In this document: positions 16,114 to 23,961 of the stretch, piece by piece
Numbering within the stretch: the stretch's first letter is position 1
Layout: every line of letters begins with the position of its first letter
NCBI RefSeq assembly: GCF_015351235.1
Contig: NZ_JADKSJ010000001.1
Span: forward strand, 248,001 to 312,000
DNA length: 64,000 bases
Source: Plantibacter sp. VKM Ac-2880
GTDB lineage: Bacteria > Actinomycetota > Actinomycetes > Actinomycetales > Microbacteriaceae
Direction of reading: 5' to 3'
Notes under the pieces: model-generated
Told to the model about the DNA's origin: nothing
What the model saw: the letters and a program-made list of their open reading frames with translations, nothing else
The model's database searches: none
Translations under genes and position numbers: made by a program

Positions 16114-17529
16114 ATGACGAGCAGCAGCCCCGCCAACCCTGGAACCGCGGTCACGGACGCGCGGGCGGTCTCGTGGGTCGTCACCACCCAGGACGCGCCC
16201 TGGCGGGAGCAGCCGCCGCTCGACTTCGGCCGAGTGACGGGTATGCCGAACGTCATCGTCGACACCGCCTCCCCCAAGCAGACGGTCGACGGCATCGGCG
16301 GATGCTTCAACGAGCTCGGCTGGACGGCGCTCGGGCTCCTGTCCGAGGGGGACCGCGAGGGCATCCTGTCGGACCTGTTCACTCCGGGTGCGGGGCTCAA
16401 CCTCTCGCTCTGCCGCATGCCCGTGGGGGCCAACGACTTCTCCACCGACTGGTACTCCTACGACGAGGTCGACGCCGACTTCGGGCTCGAGCACTTCAGC
16501 ATCGACCACGACCGCGCGACGCTCGTCCCGTTCATCCAGGCGGCACAGCGGTATCGGGGCGATCTCCGGCTCTGGGCGTCGCCGTGGAGCCCGCCGACAT
16601 GGATGAAGACGAACGGTCACTACGCCGCCGCGCGCCCCTGGGACGGGTCCGACGTCGACAACGGCATCCGCGACGACCAGCTGGGCGCCGAGGGGACCGA
16701 CATGTTCATCCTCGAGGACCGGTACCTCGAGGCCTACGCCCGCTACTTCGCCCGATTCGTCGAGGCCTACGGGGAGGAGGGCATCCGGGTGGAGATGGTG
16801 ATGCCCCAGAACGAGTTCAACTCGGCGCAGGTGTTCCCGAGCTGCGTCTGGACGGCCGAGGGACTCGCCCGCTTCATCGCCGTGCTCGGGCCGGAGATGG
16901 ACCGGCTGGGGGTGCGCGTGTTCCTCGGCACCGAGGAGCGCCCGCACGACGCGCAGATCGAGTCCGTGCTCGCCGACCCCGCGGCAGGCCCGTGGGTGCA
17001 GGGGGTCGGGTTCCAATGGGCCGGCAAGGGCGCGATCGCCGCCGTGCACCACGCCCATCCCGAGTTGGCGTTGTACCAGACCGAGCAGGAGTGCGGCGAT
17101 GGTCGCAACGACTGGCGGTTCGCCCGGTACAGCTGGGGACTCATGCGCCACTTCTTCACGCACGGCGCGGAGGCGTACACCTACTGGAACCTGGCGCTCA
17201 CCGAGGGAGGCGTCAGTCGGTGGGGGTGGGCGCAGAACTCGCTCGTCGTCGTCGATCCCGAGCAGGGCACCTTCCGGTACACGCACGAGTACTTCCTCAT
17301 GCGGCACCTGGGGCACTTCCTGCAGCCGGGCGCGCAGCGTCTCGCGACGATGAGTTGGACCGGGCACGAGAACCTGCTCGCGTTCCGCAACCCGGACGGC
17401 GGTGTCGTGCTCGTGATGCAGAACGACCTCGCTGAGCCGCTGCCCGTCCAGATCGTCATCGGCGGTGACGTCATCACCCCGACGCTGTCGGCCGACTCCT
17501 TCGCGACCCTCGTCATCCCGCCGGCCTGA
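16114..17529 (+). CDS. Glycoside hydrolase family 30 protein
   Basis: A 471-aa GH30 enzyme. Acid/base E234 is in VMPQNEFNSAQVFPS and nucleophile E324 is in LYQTEQECG. Family blocks DGIGGCFNELGW, SPWSPPTWMK and FRYTHEYFLMRHLGHFL are intact. GH30 members are beta-glucosylceramidases, beta-1,6-glucanases or xylanases. This one looks closest to the glucosylceramidase/beta-1,6-glucanase type. No signal peptide is visible, so it probably acts on imported oligosaccharides in the cytoplasm. ATG 16114 has AAAGG seven bases upstream. Confidence 0.9.
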   Translation: MTSSSPANPGTAVTDARAVSWVVTTQDAPWREQPPLDFGRVTGMPNVIVDTASPKQTVDGIGGCFNELGWTALGLLSEGDREGILSDLFTPGAGLNLSLCRMPVGANDFSTDWYSYDEVDADFGLEHFSIDHDRATLVPFIQAAQRYRGDLRLWASPWSPPTWMKTNGHYAAARPWDGSDVDNGIRDDQLGAEGTDMFILEDRYLEAYARYFARFVEAYGEEGIRVEMVMPQNEFNSAQVFPSCVWTAEGLARFIAVLGPEMDRLGVRVFLGTEERPHDAQIESVLADPAAGPWVQGVGFQWAGKGAIAAVHHAHPELALYQTEQECGDGRNDWRFARYSWGLMRHFFTHGAEAYTYWNLALTEGGVSRWGWAQNSLVVVDPEQGTFRYTHEYFLMRHLGHFLQPGAQRLATMSWTGHENLLAFRNPDGGVVLVMQNDLAEPLPVQIVIGGDVITPTLSADSFATLVIPPA

Positions 17530-17627
17530 TCAACGCGAGCACACGGATCGGCCGGCGTGGAGACCCTTGTGCTCGATCGTGACGGCGGCCTAGCCTCTGG
17601 CGTACCGGCATCGGCGACGGAGGACTC

Positions 17628-18197
17628 ATGGGCAGGCTCATCTACTCGGCGATCACGTCGCTCGACGGTTACCTCGCCGATGAGGAGGGTCGCTTCGACT
17701 GGAGCGCGCCCGACGCGGAGGTGCACGCATTCGTCAACGAGCTCGCGCGACCGATCGGCACCTACCTCTTCGGTCGTCGTATGTACGAGATCATGACGTT
17801 CTGGGAGACCGCGGACGAGCTCCCGGACGAACCGGTCGAGATCACCGACTTCGCCGCGATGTGGCTGGCGGCCGACAAGGTCGTCTATTCGACGACGCTC
17901 GACGCGGTCTCGACGAGTAGGACCCGCATCGAGCGGTCGTTCGACCCCGAGGCCGTGCGTCGCTGGAAGGCTGAGTCGGACCGCGACCTCAGCGTCGGTG
18001 GCCCCCACCTCGCTGCGGAGGCGATGGCCGCCGGGCTCGTCGACGAGGTACAGCTCTTCCTCACCCCGGTGATCGTCGGCGGCGGCCTCCACGCGCTGCC
18101 GGCCAACCTCCGGCGGCGTCTGGAGTTCGTCGACGAGCGCCGGTTCGCGGCCGGGGTCGTCCACCTCCGCTACACGGTCACCGGCGATCCCGTCTGA
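17628..18197 (+). CDS. Dihydrofolate reductase-family protein (RibD C-terminal type)
   Basis: A 189-aa single-domain reductase of the RibD-C/DHFR fold: GRLIYSAITSLDGYLADEEG at the N-terminus, TYLFGRRMYEIM, DLSVGGPHLAAEAMAAGLVD and FLTPVIVGGG near the end. It probably binds NADPH. The true substrate in this family is mostly unknown, and it is not the essential FolA. ATG 17628 has a GGAGGA run six to ten bases upstream. A second, more distant member is at 45070. Confidence 0.82.
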   Translation: MGRLIYSAITSLDGYLADEEGRFDWSAPDAEVHAFVNELARPIGTYLFGRRMYEIMTFWETADELPDEPVEITDFAAMWLAADKVVYSTTLDAVSTSRTRIERSFDPEAVRRWKAESDRDLSVGGPHLAAEAMAAGLVDEVQLFLTPVIVGGGLHALPANLRRRLEFVDERRFAAGVVHLRYTVTGDPV

Positions 18198-18224
18198 GGA
18201 GACCGAGCCGACCCCACGCTCTGG

Positions 18225-19397
18225 CTAGAGAGCCTCGAGGACGATCGCGGAGCCCTGGCCGCCACCACCGCAGATGCCGGCCGCACCCACGGCACCGGGC
18301 CCGACGGCCGCGAGACGGCGGGCGAGGTGGCCGACGATCCGCGTGCCGGATGCACCGATGGGGTGACCGAGGGCGATCGCGCCGCCGTTCGCGTTCACGA
18401 TCGCCGGGTCCACGCCGAGCTCCGACGTGGAGTGCACCGACACGGCGGCGAACGCCTCGTTGATCTCGACCGCGGCGAGGTCCTCCGTCGTGAGCTCGGT
18501 CTTCGCGAGGGCCGCGAGGATCGCGTTCGACGGCTGGGCGTGCAGCCCCACGTCGGGACCGGCGACGAAGGCGTGCGCGACGACCCGGGCGATCGGGGTG
18601 AGCCCGCGGGCGGCGGCCGCCTCCTCGCTCATGAGCACGATCGCAGCCGCGCCGTCGGTGATCTGCGAGGAGTTGCCGGCGGTGATGGTGCCCTCGCCCC
18701 CGAACGCCGGTCGGAGTCCAGCGAGCGATTCGGCGGTGGTGTCGGCACGGAGCCCGTCGTCGGCGCTCACGACCGTCGGACCCTTCCTACCAGGCACGGA
18801 GAACGGTTCGATCTCCTCGGCCTGGATGTCCGCGGCGGCCGCCAAACGCTGGTGCGACCCGGCCGCCCACGCGTCCTGCTCGCCGCGGGCGATACCGAGC
18901 GAGCCGTTGCGCTCCTCCGTCGACGACCCCATCGAGCGGTGCTCGAAGGCGTCGGTCAACCCGTCGTGGTCGAGGGTGTCGATGAGCTCGATGGCGCCGT
19001 ACCGCTTGCCGGCGCGCGACCCCGACCAGGCGTGCGGGGCGAGGCTCATGGACTCCTGGCCGAGGGCGACGACGACCTCGACCTCGCCGGCGTCGATGAG
19101 ACGCGTGCCCGTGACGATCGCCTCCATGCCGGAGAGGCACACGGCGTTGACCGTGATGGCGGGGACGGTGAAGGGGATGTCGGCACCGACGGCGGACTGC
19201 CTGGCGGGGTTCTGGCCTGCGGCGCCCTGCAGGACCTGACCGCCGATGACCTGCTGCACCTCGGTGGCGTCGACCCCCGCACGGGACAGCGCGGCACGGA
19301 CGGCGTGAGCGCCGAGCTCGGTGGCGGGGACGGACGCGAACGCCCCGTTGAACTTCACGAACGGGGTGCGGGCGTACCCGACGATGACGGTGCTCAT
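18225..19397 (-). CDS. Acetyl-CoA C-acyltransferase (thiolase)
   Basis: A 390-aa thiolase. The acyl-binding nucleophile is C87 ([11 protein letters not shown]). NEAFAAVSV, the [11 protein letters not shown] His motif and the C-terminal [12 protein letters not shown] Cys motif complete the active site. It cleaves 3-oxoacyl-CoA or condenses acetyl-CoA. It is the last gene of an operon with two CoA-transferase subunits (ATGA overlap with the B subunit), so it probably cleaves the 3-oxoacyl-CoA they make. ATG 19397 is chosen over the long open upstream frame, which is antisense-like shadow within the B-subunit gene. Confidence 0.92.
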   Translation of the reverse strand: MSTVIVGYARTPFVKFNGAFASVPATELGAHAVRAALSRAGVDATEVQQVIGGQVLQGAAGQNPARQSAVGADIPFTVPAITVNAVCLSGMEAIVTGTRLIDAGEVEVVVALGQESMSLAPHAWSGSRAGKRYGAIELIDTLDHDGLTDAFEHRSMGSSTEERNGSLGIARGEQDAWAAGSHQRLAAAADIQAEEIEPFSVPGRKGPTVVSADDGLRADTTAESLAGLRPAFGGEGTITAGNSSQITDGAAAIVLMSEEAAAARGLTPIARVVAHAFVAGPDVGLHAQPSNAILAALAKTELTTEDLAAVEINEAFAAVSVHSTSELGVDPAIVNANGGAIALGHPIGASGTRIVGHLARRLAAVGPGAVGAAGICGGGGQGSAIVLEAL

Positions 19398-20086
19398 GCT
19401 CGTGCCTCCTGAGGCGTGGCGGGTGCGGTCGGCACGCCGCCGGTGGTGGTGGGATCGAGTTCGACGGTGAACTCCGCGCCCGTCAGCGAGCGCAGTTCGT
19501 CGACGCTCGTATCGGGGGCGAACGCTCGCAGCACGAGCGCCCCCTCGACGATATCGAACACGGCACGGTCGCTGATGATCCGGTCGACGACGCCGACGCC
19601 GGTGAGTGGCAGGTCGCACGCCGCGACGATCTTCGGGCTGCCGTCCTTCGCGACGTGCTCGGTCACGACGACGACCCGTGGTGTGCCGGCGACGAGGTCC
19701 ATGGCGCCGCCCATGCCCTTGACGAGCTTGCCCGGGATGGTCCAGTTCGCGAGGTCGCCGGCGCCCGAGACCTGCAGTGCCCCGAGGATCGCGAGCTGCA
19801 CGTGGCCGCCGCGGATCATGCCGAACGAGGTCGCCGAGTCGAAGTAGCTGCCGCCGTCGAGCAGCGTGACGGTCTGCTTGCCGGCGTTGATGAGGTCCGC
19901 GTCCTCCTCTCCCTCGATCGGGAACGGGCCCATACCGAGCAGGCCGTTCTCGCTCTGCAGGGTGACGTGCACCCCGGGCGGGACGTGGTTCGCGACGAGC
20001 GTCGGGATGCCGATGCCGAGGTTCACGTACTCGCCGTCGTGGAGTTCCGTCGCCGCGATCGCGGCCATGTCGTCTCTCGTCCACAT
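19394..20086 (-). CDS. 3-oxoacid CoA-transferase subunit B
   Basis: A 230-aa family-I CoA-transferase beta subunit. The catalytic glutamate is E46 in [12 protein letters not shown], with [13 protein letters not shown] before it and [19 protein letters not shown] downstream. It transfers CoA from succinyl- or acetyl-CoA to a 3-oxoacid such as acetoacetate or 3-oxoadipate. It starts five nt after the A subunit ends and overlaps the thiolase by 4 nt. Between ScoB and PcaJ, I cannot decide from motifs; no other protocatechuate genes are present. Confidence 0.9.
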   Translation of the reverse strand: MWTRDDMAAIAATELHDGEYVNLGIGIPTLVANHVPPGVHVTLQSENGLLGMGPFPIEGEEDADLINAGKQTVTLLDGGSYFDSATSFGMIRGGHVQLAILGALQVSGAGDLANWTIPGKLVKGMGGAMDLVAGTPRVVVVTEHVAKDGSPKIVAACDLPLTGVGVVDRIISDRAVFDIVEGALVLRAFAPDTSVDELRSLTGAEFTVELDPTTTGGVPTAPATPQEARA

Positions 20087-20091
20087 GATGA

Positions 20092-20817
20092 TCAGCTCCT
20101 CGCTGCTTCGCTCGTCGCGGCGGCGGGTCGCACCGTGCGCTGTTCGATGTCCTTCACCCGTGGGGCCGCCGTCACGAGGCGCTGGACGTAGATGCCGGGG
20201 GTGACGACGGTGTTCGGGTCGAGGTAGCCGTCCTCGAGCACCTCCTCCGCCTCCGCGATCGTCAGGCGGCCGGCGGTCGCGACGATGGGGTTGAAGTTCC
20301 TCGCCGTGTGCCGGAACACGAGGTTGCCCTCGCGGTCGGCGCGGAAGGCGTGCACGAGTGCCACGTCGGCGACGATGCCCCGTTCGAGCACGTAGGTCTC
20401 GCCGTCGAAGACCTCCGTCGGCTTGCCCTCGGCGACGGGGGTGCCGACACCGGTCTTCGTGTAGAACCCGGCGATGCCCGCACCGCCGGCGCGCAGTCGC
20501 TCGGCGAGGGTGCCCTGCGGCGTGAACTCGACCTCCAGCTCGCCGTCGAGGAACTGCTTCGCGAAGAGTTTGTTCTCGCCGACGTAGGAGGCGACCACCT
20601 TCCGAACCTGACGGTTCTCCAGCAGGATCCCGAGGCCCTTGCCGTCGACGCCCATGTTGTTGGAGACGATCGTGAGGTCGGTGGCGCCGGTGTCACGCAG
20701 GGCTTCGATGAGGTCGGTCGGGTTGCCGCTCAGGCCGAACCCCCCGACCGCGATGGTGGCGCCGTCCTGGACGACCTCGCGCAGCGCTTCGGCGGCACTC
20801 GACCAACGTTTCGTCAT
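20092..20817 (-). CDS. 3-oxoacid CoA-transferase subunit A
   Basis: A 241-aa alpha subunit: [60 protein letters not shown] and [20 protein letters not shown] are typical ScoA/AtoD-type blocks. It pairs with the adjacent B subunit to form the active heterodimer. The start at ATG 20817 has GAAGGAG four bases upstream; an upstream in-frame start lies in the IclR promoter region. The divergent IclR gene is the likely regulator of the operon. Confidence 0.9.
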   Translation of the reverse strand: MTKRWSSAAEALREVVQDGATIAVGGFGLSGNPTDLIEALRDTGATDLTIVSNNMGVDGKGLGILLENRQVRKVVASYVGENKLFAKQFLDGELEVEFTPQGTLAERLRAGGAGIAGFYTKTGVGTPVAEGKPTEVFDGETYVLERGIVADVALVHAFRADREGNLVFRHTARNFNPIVATAGRLTIAEAEEVLEDGYLDPNTVVTPGIYVQRLVTAAPRVKDIEQRTVRPAAATSEAARS

Positions 20818-21013
20818 GTCACTCCTTCGTGGATGGCGGACCGGCCTGCCCACATGGTGGTGGTGGCCGTTCGTCTCTCTGGTAGTCAGTCACAGCCGTC
20901 CTGCGCTGTCAAAGGTGGCGTCGGGCCGGATCCCGGATTCGCTCATGACGTGGTCCCGACTGCGGCGTAGGCTCACCATGTGGACAATCGGACGGTGCGA
21001 GGTGGCTGACGCG

Positions 21014-21763
21014 ATGCGCGGCGCGCAGGTCGTCTCACGCGTGAGCCGCATCCTGAAGATCGTGTCGGAGCACCCCGGTGGGGCGTCGTCCTCGGCCGTG
21101 GCTGCGGCCGCCGGTCTCACGAGGCCGACGGCGCACCGCCTGCTCGCCTCGCTCGCGGCCGAGGGGTTCCTCGACCACGACGCACGGGCGGCCCGCTGGC
21201 ACCTCGGACCCGAACTGTTCCTCCTCGGCTCGCTCGCCGCAGAACGTTACGACGTCGCCGAGCTGGCCCGCGAGAGCGTCCGCATCCTCGCCCATGAGAG
21301 CGGGGAGAGCGCGTTCCTCTCGGTGCGTCGCGGTTTCGAGACCGTGTGCCTGCTGCGCGAGGAGGGCAGCTTCCCGGTCCGCTCCTTCGTGCTGACGGAG
21401 GGGGTCCGGTTCCCGCTGGGCGTGGCCTCGGCGGGGCTGGCGATCCTGGCGTTCGCGACGGATGCGGAGATCGACGACTACCTCGTGCGCGCCGACCTCG
21501 TCGAGCGATGGGGCGAGGCCCACGCCGCCGAGCGGGTCCGGGAGCGGATCCAGGAGACCCGCGAGCGCGGGTACGCGGTGAACCCGGCACTGATCCTCGA
21601 GGGCAGCTGGGGCATGGGCGCGGCGGTCTTCGACGCCGCGGGGAAGCCCGCCTGGGCGCTCAGTCTCACCGGGATCGAATCCCGGTTCCGGCCTGAGCGC
21701 CAAGCGTTCCTCGGCGGGCTGCTCCTCGAACAGGCGCACGAGCTGTCGAAGCGCCTGCGCTGA
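21014..21763 (+). CDS. IclR-family transcriptional regulator
   Basis: A 249-aa regulator with an N-terminal winged HTH (SRILKIVSEHPGGASSSAVA, then LTRPTAHRLLASLAAEGFL) and the IclR effector domain (ARESVRILAHESGESAFLSV, PLGVASAGLAILAFA, ETRERGYAVNPALI). It sits divergent to the CoA-transferase operon, a common position for PcaR/KipR-type regulators that sense a 3-oxoacid pathway metabolite. Start choice: TAGGCT (20968-20973) lies only four bases before ATG 20978. ATG 21014, with GAGGTGG upstream, is therefore preferred; GTG 21002 is also possible. Confidence 0.85.
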   Translation: MRGAQVVSRVSRILKIVSEHPGGASSSAVAAAAGLTRPTAHRLLASLAAEGFLDHDARAARWHLGPELFLLGSLAAERYDVAELARESVRILAHESGESAFLSVRRGFETVCLLREEGSFPVRSFVLTEGVRFPLGVASAGLAILAFATDAEIDDYLVRADLVERWGEAHAAERVRERIQETRERGYAVNPALILEGSWGMGAAVFDAAGKPAWALSLTGIESRFRPERQAFLGGLLLEQAHELSKRLR

Positions 21764-21767
21764 CCTC

Positions 21768-21983
21768 GGTCCCTGAGCGGCGCCGCACTGAGCCTGTCGA
21801 AGTGTCGAAGGGCGGTGCCGGCAACCCCCGGTCACTGAGCCTGTCGAAGGGGGCACTTCGACAAGCTCAGTGACCGGTGTGGCGCTCAGTGACCGGTGTG
21901 GCGCTCGGTGACCGGTGCAGCTGCAGCAGGTCGATGCGGCGCTCGGTGACCGGGTCGGTCCCTGAGCCTGTCGAAGGGCGGTG
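21768..21983. repeat. Repeat cluster with hairpin and captured AKR fragment
   Basis: Five or more whole or partial GGTCA/CCTGAGC units lie between the convergent IclR and aldo/keto reductase genes. Units at 21830-21849 and 21856-21875 form a near-perfect 20-bp stem with a 6-nt loop. Positions 21913-21939 are identical to 22452-22478 inside the reductase gene. Several units carry GGTGACCGGTG-type variants. Confidence 0.8.
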
Positions 21984-21988
21984 GAGCG

Positions 21989-22858
21989 CTACTCCGAGAC
22001 GGCGGAGAGCTCCTCGAACTCGTCGTCGGTGAGCTCGATGGTCGCGCCCTGCAGGTTGTCCTCCAGGTGCTCGACACTCGAGGTGCCGGGGATCGGAAGC
22101 ATCACGGGCGAGCGCTTCAGCAGCCAGGCCAGCGCGAGCTGGGAGGGCGTCGCGTCGTGGCGCTCGGCGAGCTGCGTGAGCGGCCCGTCCTGCTTGCTCA
22201 GGGCGCCGGTGGCGAGCGGGAACCACGGGATGAAGGCCACGCCGTGCTCGGCCGACCAGTCGAGGAGGTCCTCAGAGGAACGGTCCGTGAGGTTGTAGAG
22301 GTTCTGGACGGACGCGATCGGGGCGATCTGCTGGGCGGCCTCGACCTCGGCAACGCTCACCTGGCTGAGCCCGATGTGGCGGATCTTGCCCTCGTCCTGG
22401 AGTTTGCGGAGTTCGCCGATCTGGTCCTCGAACGGCACGGTCGGGTCGATGCGGTGCAGCTGCAGCAGGTCGATGCGGTCGACCGCGAGGCGGCGGAGGC
22501 CGAGCTCGACCTGCTGGCGGAGGTACGCCGGGACACCGGTGGGCGTCCACTCGCCGGGGCCCTGACGCGTCTGGCCGACCTTCGTGGCGATCACGATGCC
22601 GTCATAGGGGTACAGAGCCTCGCGGAGGAGGGTGTCGGTGACGTCCGGGCCGTAGGCGTCGGCGCTGTCGAAGAAGTTCACGCCGAGCTCGGCGGCTCGC
22701 TTGATGAGGCTGATGGCGCCGTCGCGGTCGTCGGGTTCACCCCAGACGCCCTCGCCGGTGAGCTGCATGGTGCCGTAGCCGAGGCGGTTGACCGTGAGGT
22801 CGCCGCCCAGGTCGAAGGTGCCGGCGGCGGTTGCGGGACGAGCGGTGGTATCGGTCAT
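21989..22858 (-). CDS. Aldo/keto reductase
   Basis: A 289-aa AKR barrel. GVNFFDSADAYGPD contains the D and Y of the catalytic tetrad, IVIATKVG carries the Lys and DLLQLHRIDP the His. SQVSVAEVEAAQ and a C-terminal PGTSSVEHLEDNL bind NADPH. It reduces aldehydes or ketones. ATG 22858 has AAGGAG eight bases upstream. The LysR gene lies upstream in the same direction, separated by one repeat unit. The substrate is not evident. Confidence 0.9.
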   Translation of the reverse strand: MTDTTARPATAAGTFDLGGDLTVNRLGYGTMQLTGEGVWGEPDDRDGAISLIKRAAELGVNFFDSADAYGPDVTDTLLREALYPYDGIVIATKVGQTRQGPGEWTPTGVPAYLRQQVELGLRRLAVDRIDLLQLHRIDPTVPFEDQIGELRKLQDEGKIRHIGLSQVSVAEVEAAQQIAPIASVQNLYNLTDRSSEDLLDWSAEHGVAFIPWFPLATGALSKQDGPLTQLAERHDATPSQLALAWLLKRSPVMLPIPGTSSVEHLEDNLQGATIELTDDEFEELSAVSE

Positions 22859-22956
22859 GCGTGTGCTCCTTCGGAGAATGCGGGAGGTCCAGCGAAGCAC
22901 CGGAGGCTGGGAGATGCACCCCCCTTGCGTGCACGCTTCCTCCGCGCTCCCTGTCC

Positions 22957-22979
22957 GGTCCCTGAGCCTGTCGAAGGGC
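22957..22979. repeat. Single GGTCCCTGAGC-family repeat
   Basis: One intact 23-nt unit (GGTCCCTGAGCCTGTCGAAG, then GGC) abuts the LysR stop codon. It is alone, with no inverted partner nearby. Confidence 0.8.
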
Positions 22980-23873
22980 TCAGCTCGTCGCGGCGGCCTC
23001 GAGGGCCTCGCGGAAGGCGACGATCGCCGGCCGTGCGACGCCCGACTCGCGCGCCGAGGTGAAGATGGTGCGCTCGGGGAGGTCGGGCAGATCGACGAGG
23101 CGGCAGCTCGCCTCGCGCCCGGCCCACTGGAGGTCGGGGATGAGGGCGACGGCATTCCCCGATTCGATGAGCCGGATCTGCGCCTGCAGGTCGGCGGTCT
23201 GGTAGCGGACGTCGGGCTCGAAACCGGCGCGACGGCACAGCTGTTCGGCGAAGTGGCGTGACGCGGCGCCGTGCGGTTCCATCACCCAGGGCAGGTCGGC
23301 GGCGTCCTCGATGCGCAGCACCGGGTGGATCTCGTTCGCGACCGGTGGGCAGGCGAGCCGGATCGGGTCCGTCGCGAGCTGCCGGCGGTCGAGGCCGGGG
23401 TGCCGCGGGGCGGCGTGCGCCGGGTACTGCTCCGCGACGACCACGTCGAAGTCGCGCGCCCAGGTCTCCGCGAGGGCCGTCTCCGGTTCGTGCTGCACCA
23501 TCTCGACCCGCACCTGCGGGTGGTCCCGACGCATCGAGCTGAGGGCCGCCGGCATGAGGGCGAGCGCCGCCGATTGGAACACGGCCACGCGGATGGTGCC
23601 CGACACCGTCGTGAGCGATGCACCGAGGTCGGCCTCGGCGCGTTCGAGGGTGTCGAGGAGGGCGTCGGTGTGTCCGACGAGGATCTCCGCCTGCGGTGTG
23701 AGCTGCACGCGGCGACCGACCTTGCGGAGCAGTTCGATGCCCGTCTCCTGTTCCAGCACCGACAACTGCTGCGACACCGAGGACGGGCTGAAGTTGAGCG
23801 CTGTGGCCACTCCGGCGATGGTGCCCCGGATCCGCAGTTCGCGGAGGAGTCGGAGGCGGCGGACGTCCAGCAC
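22980..23873 (-). CDS. LysR-family transcriptional regulator
   Basis: A 297-aa LTTR. The N-terminal HTH reads LDVRRLRLLRELRIRGTIAG, with LNFSPSSVSQQLSVLEQE as recognition helix and flank. The effector domain starts near SGTIRVAVFQSAALALMPAA. GTG 23873 is chosen because homologues normally begin MLDVRRLRLLREL and GGAG lies six bases upstream; a TTG at 23885 is less likely. It is divergent from putA, and a T-N11-A palindrome lies just upstream of its start, so it probably regulates putA and itself. Confidence 0.88.
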   Translation of the reverse strand: MLDVRRLRLLRELRIRGTIAGVATALNFSPSSVSQQLSVLEQETGIELLRKVGRRVQLTPQAEILVGHTDALLDTLERAEADLGASLTTVSGTIRVAVFQSAALALMPAALSSMRRDHPQVRVEMVQHEPETALAETWARDFDVVVAEQYPAHAAPRHPGLDRRQLATDPIRLACPPVANEIHPVLRIEDAADLPWVMEPHGAASRHFAEQLCRRAGFEPDVRYQTADLQAQIRLIESGNAVALIPDLQWAGREASCRLVDLPDLPERTIFTSARESGVARPAIVAFREALEAAATS

Positions 23874-23887
23874 GGCGGACTCCAATC

Positions 23888-23904
23888 CATCGGCTCAGCC
23901 GATG
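23888..23904. promoter_or_regulatory. LysR-type operator palindrome between LysR gene and putA
   Basis: CATCGGCTCAGCCGATG is a perfect 17-bp palindrome (8-bp arms, 1-nt centre) containing the T-N11-A signature of LysR-type sites. It is 15 nt from the LysR start and 57 nt from the putA start. Confidence 0.6.
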
Positions 23905-23949
23905 CGTATCGTTCGAAAACCTTCGCTGTATCTTATGCGTCCTGCCACT

Positions 23950-23955
23950 GATACT
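23950..23955 (+). promoter_or_regulatory. -10 hexamer GATACT of putA
   Basis: GATACT ends six bases before ATG 23962. There is no Shine-Dalgarno, which fits a leaderless mRNA. Confidence 0.4.
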
Positions 23956-23961
23956 GGCACC

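Noticed and set aside
18225-21763. Protocatechuate (beta-ketoadipate) pathway operon
   Set aside because: Only the CoA-transferase, thiolase and IclR genes are present. Without ring-cleavage genes, acetoacetate or another 3-oxoacid is as likely, so no pca names are given.
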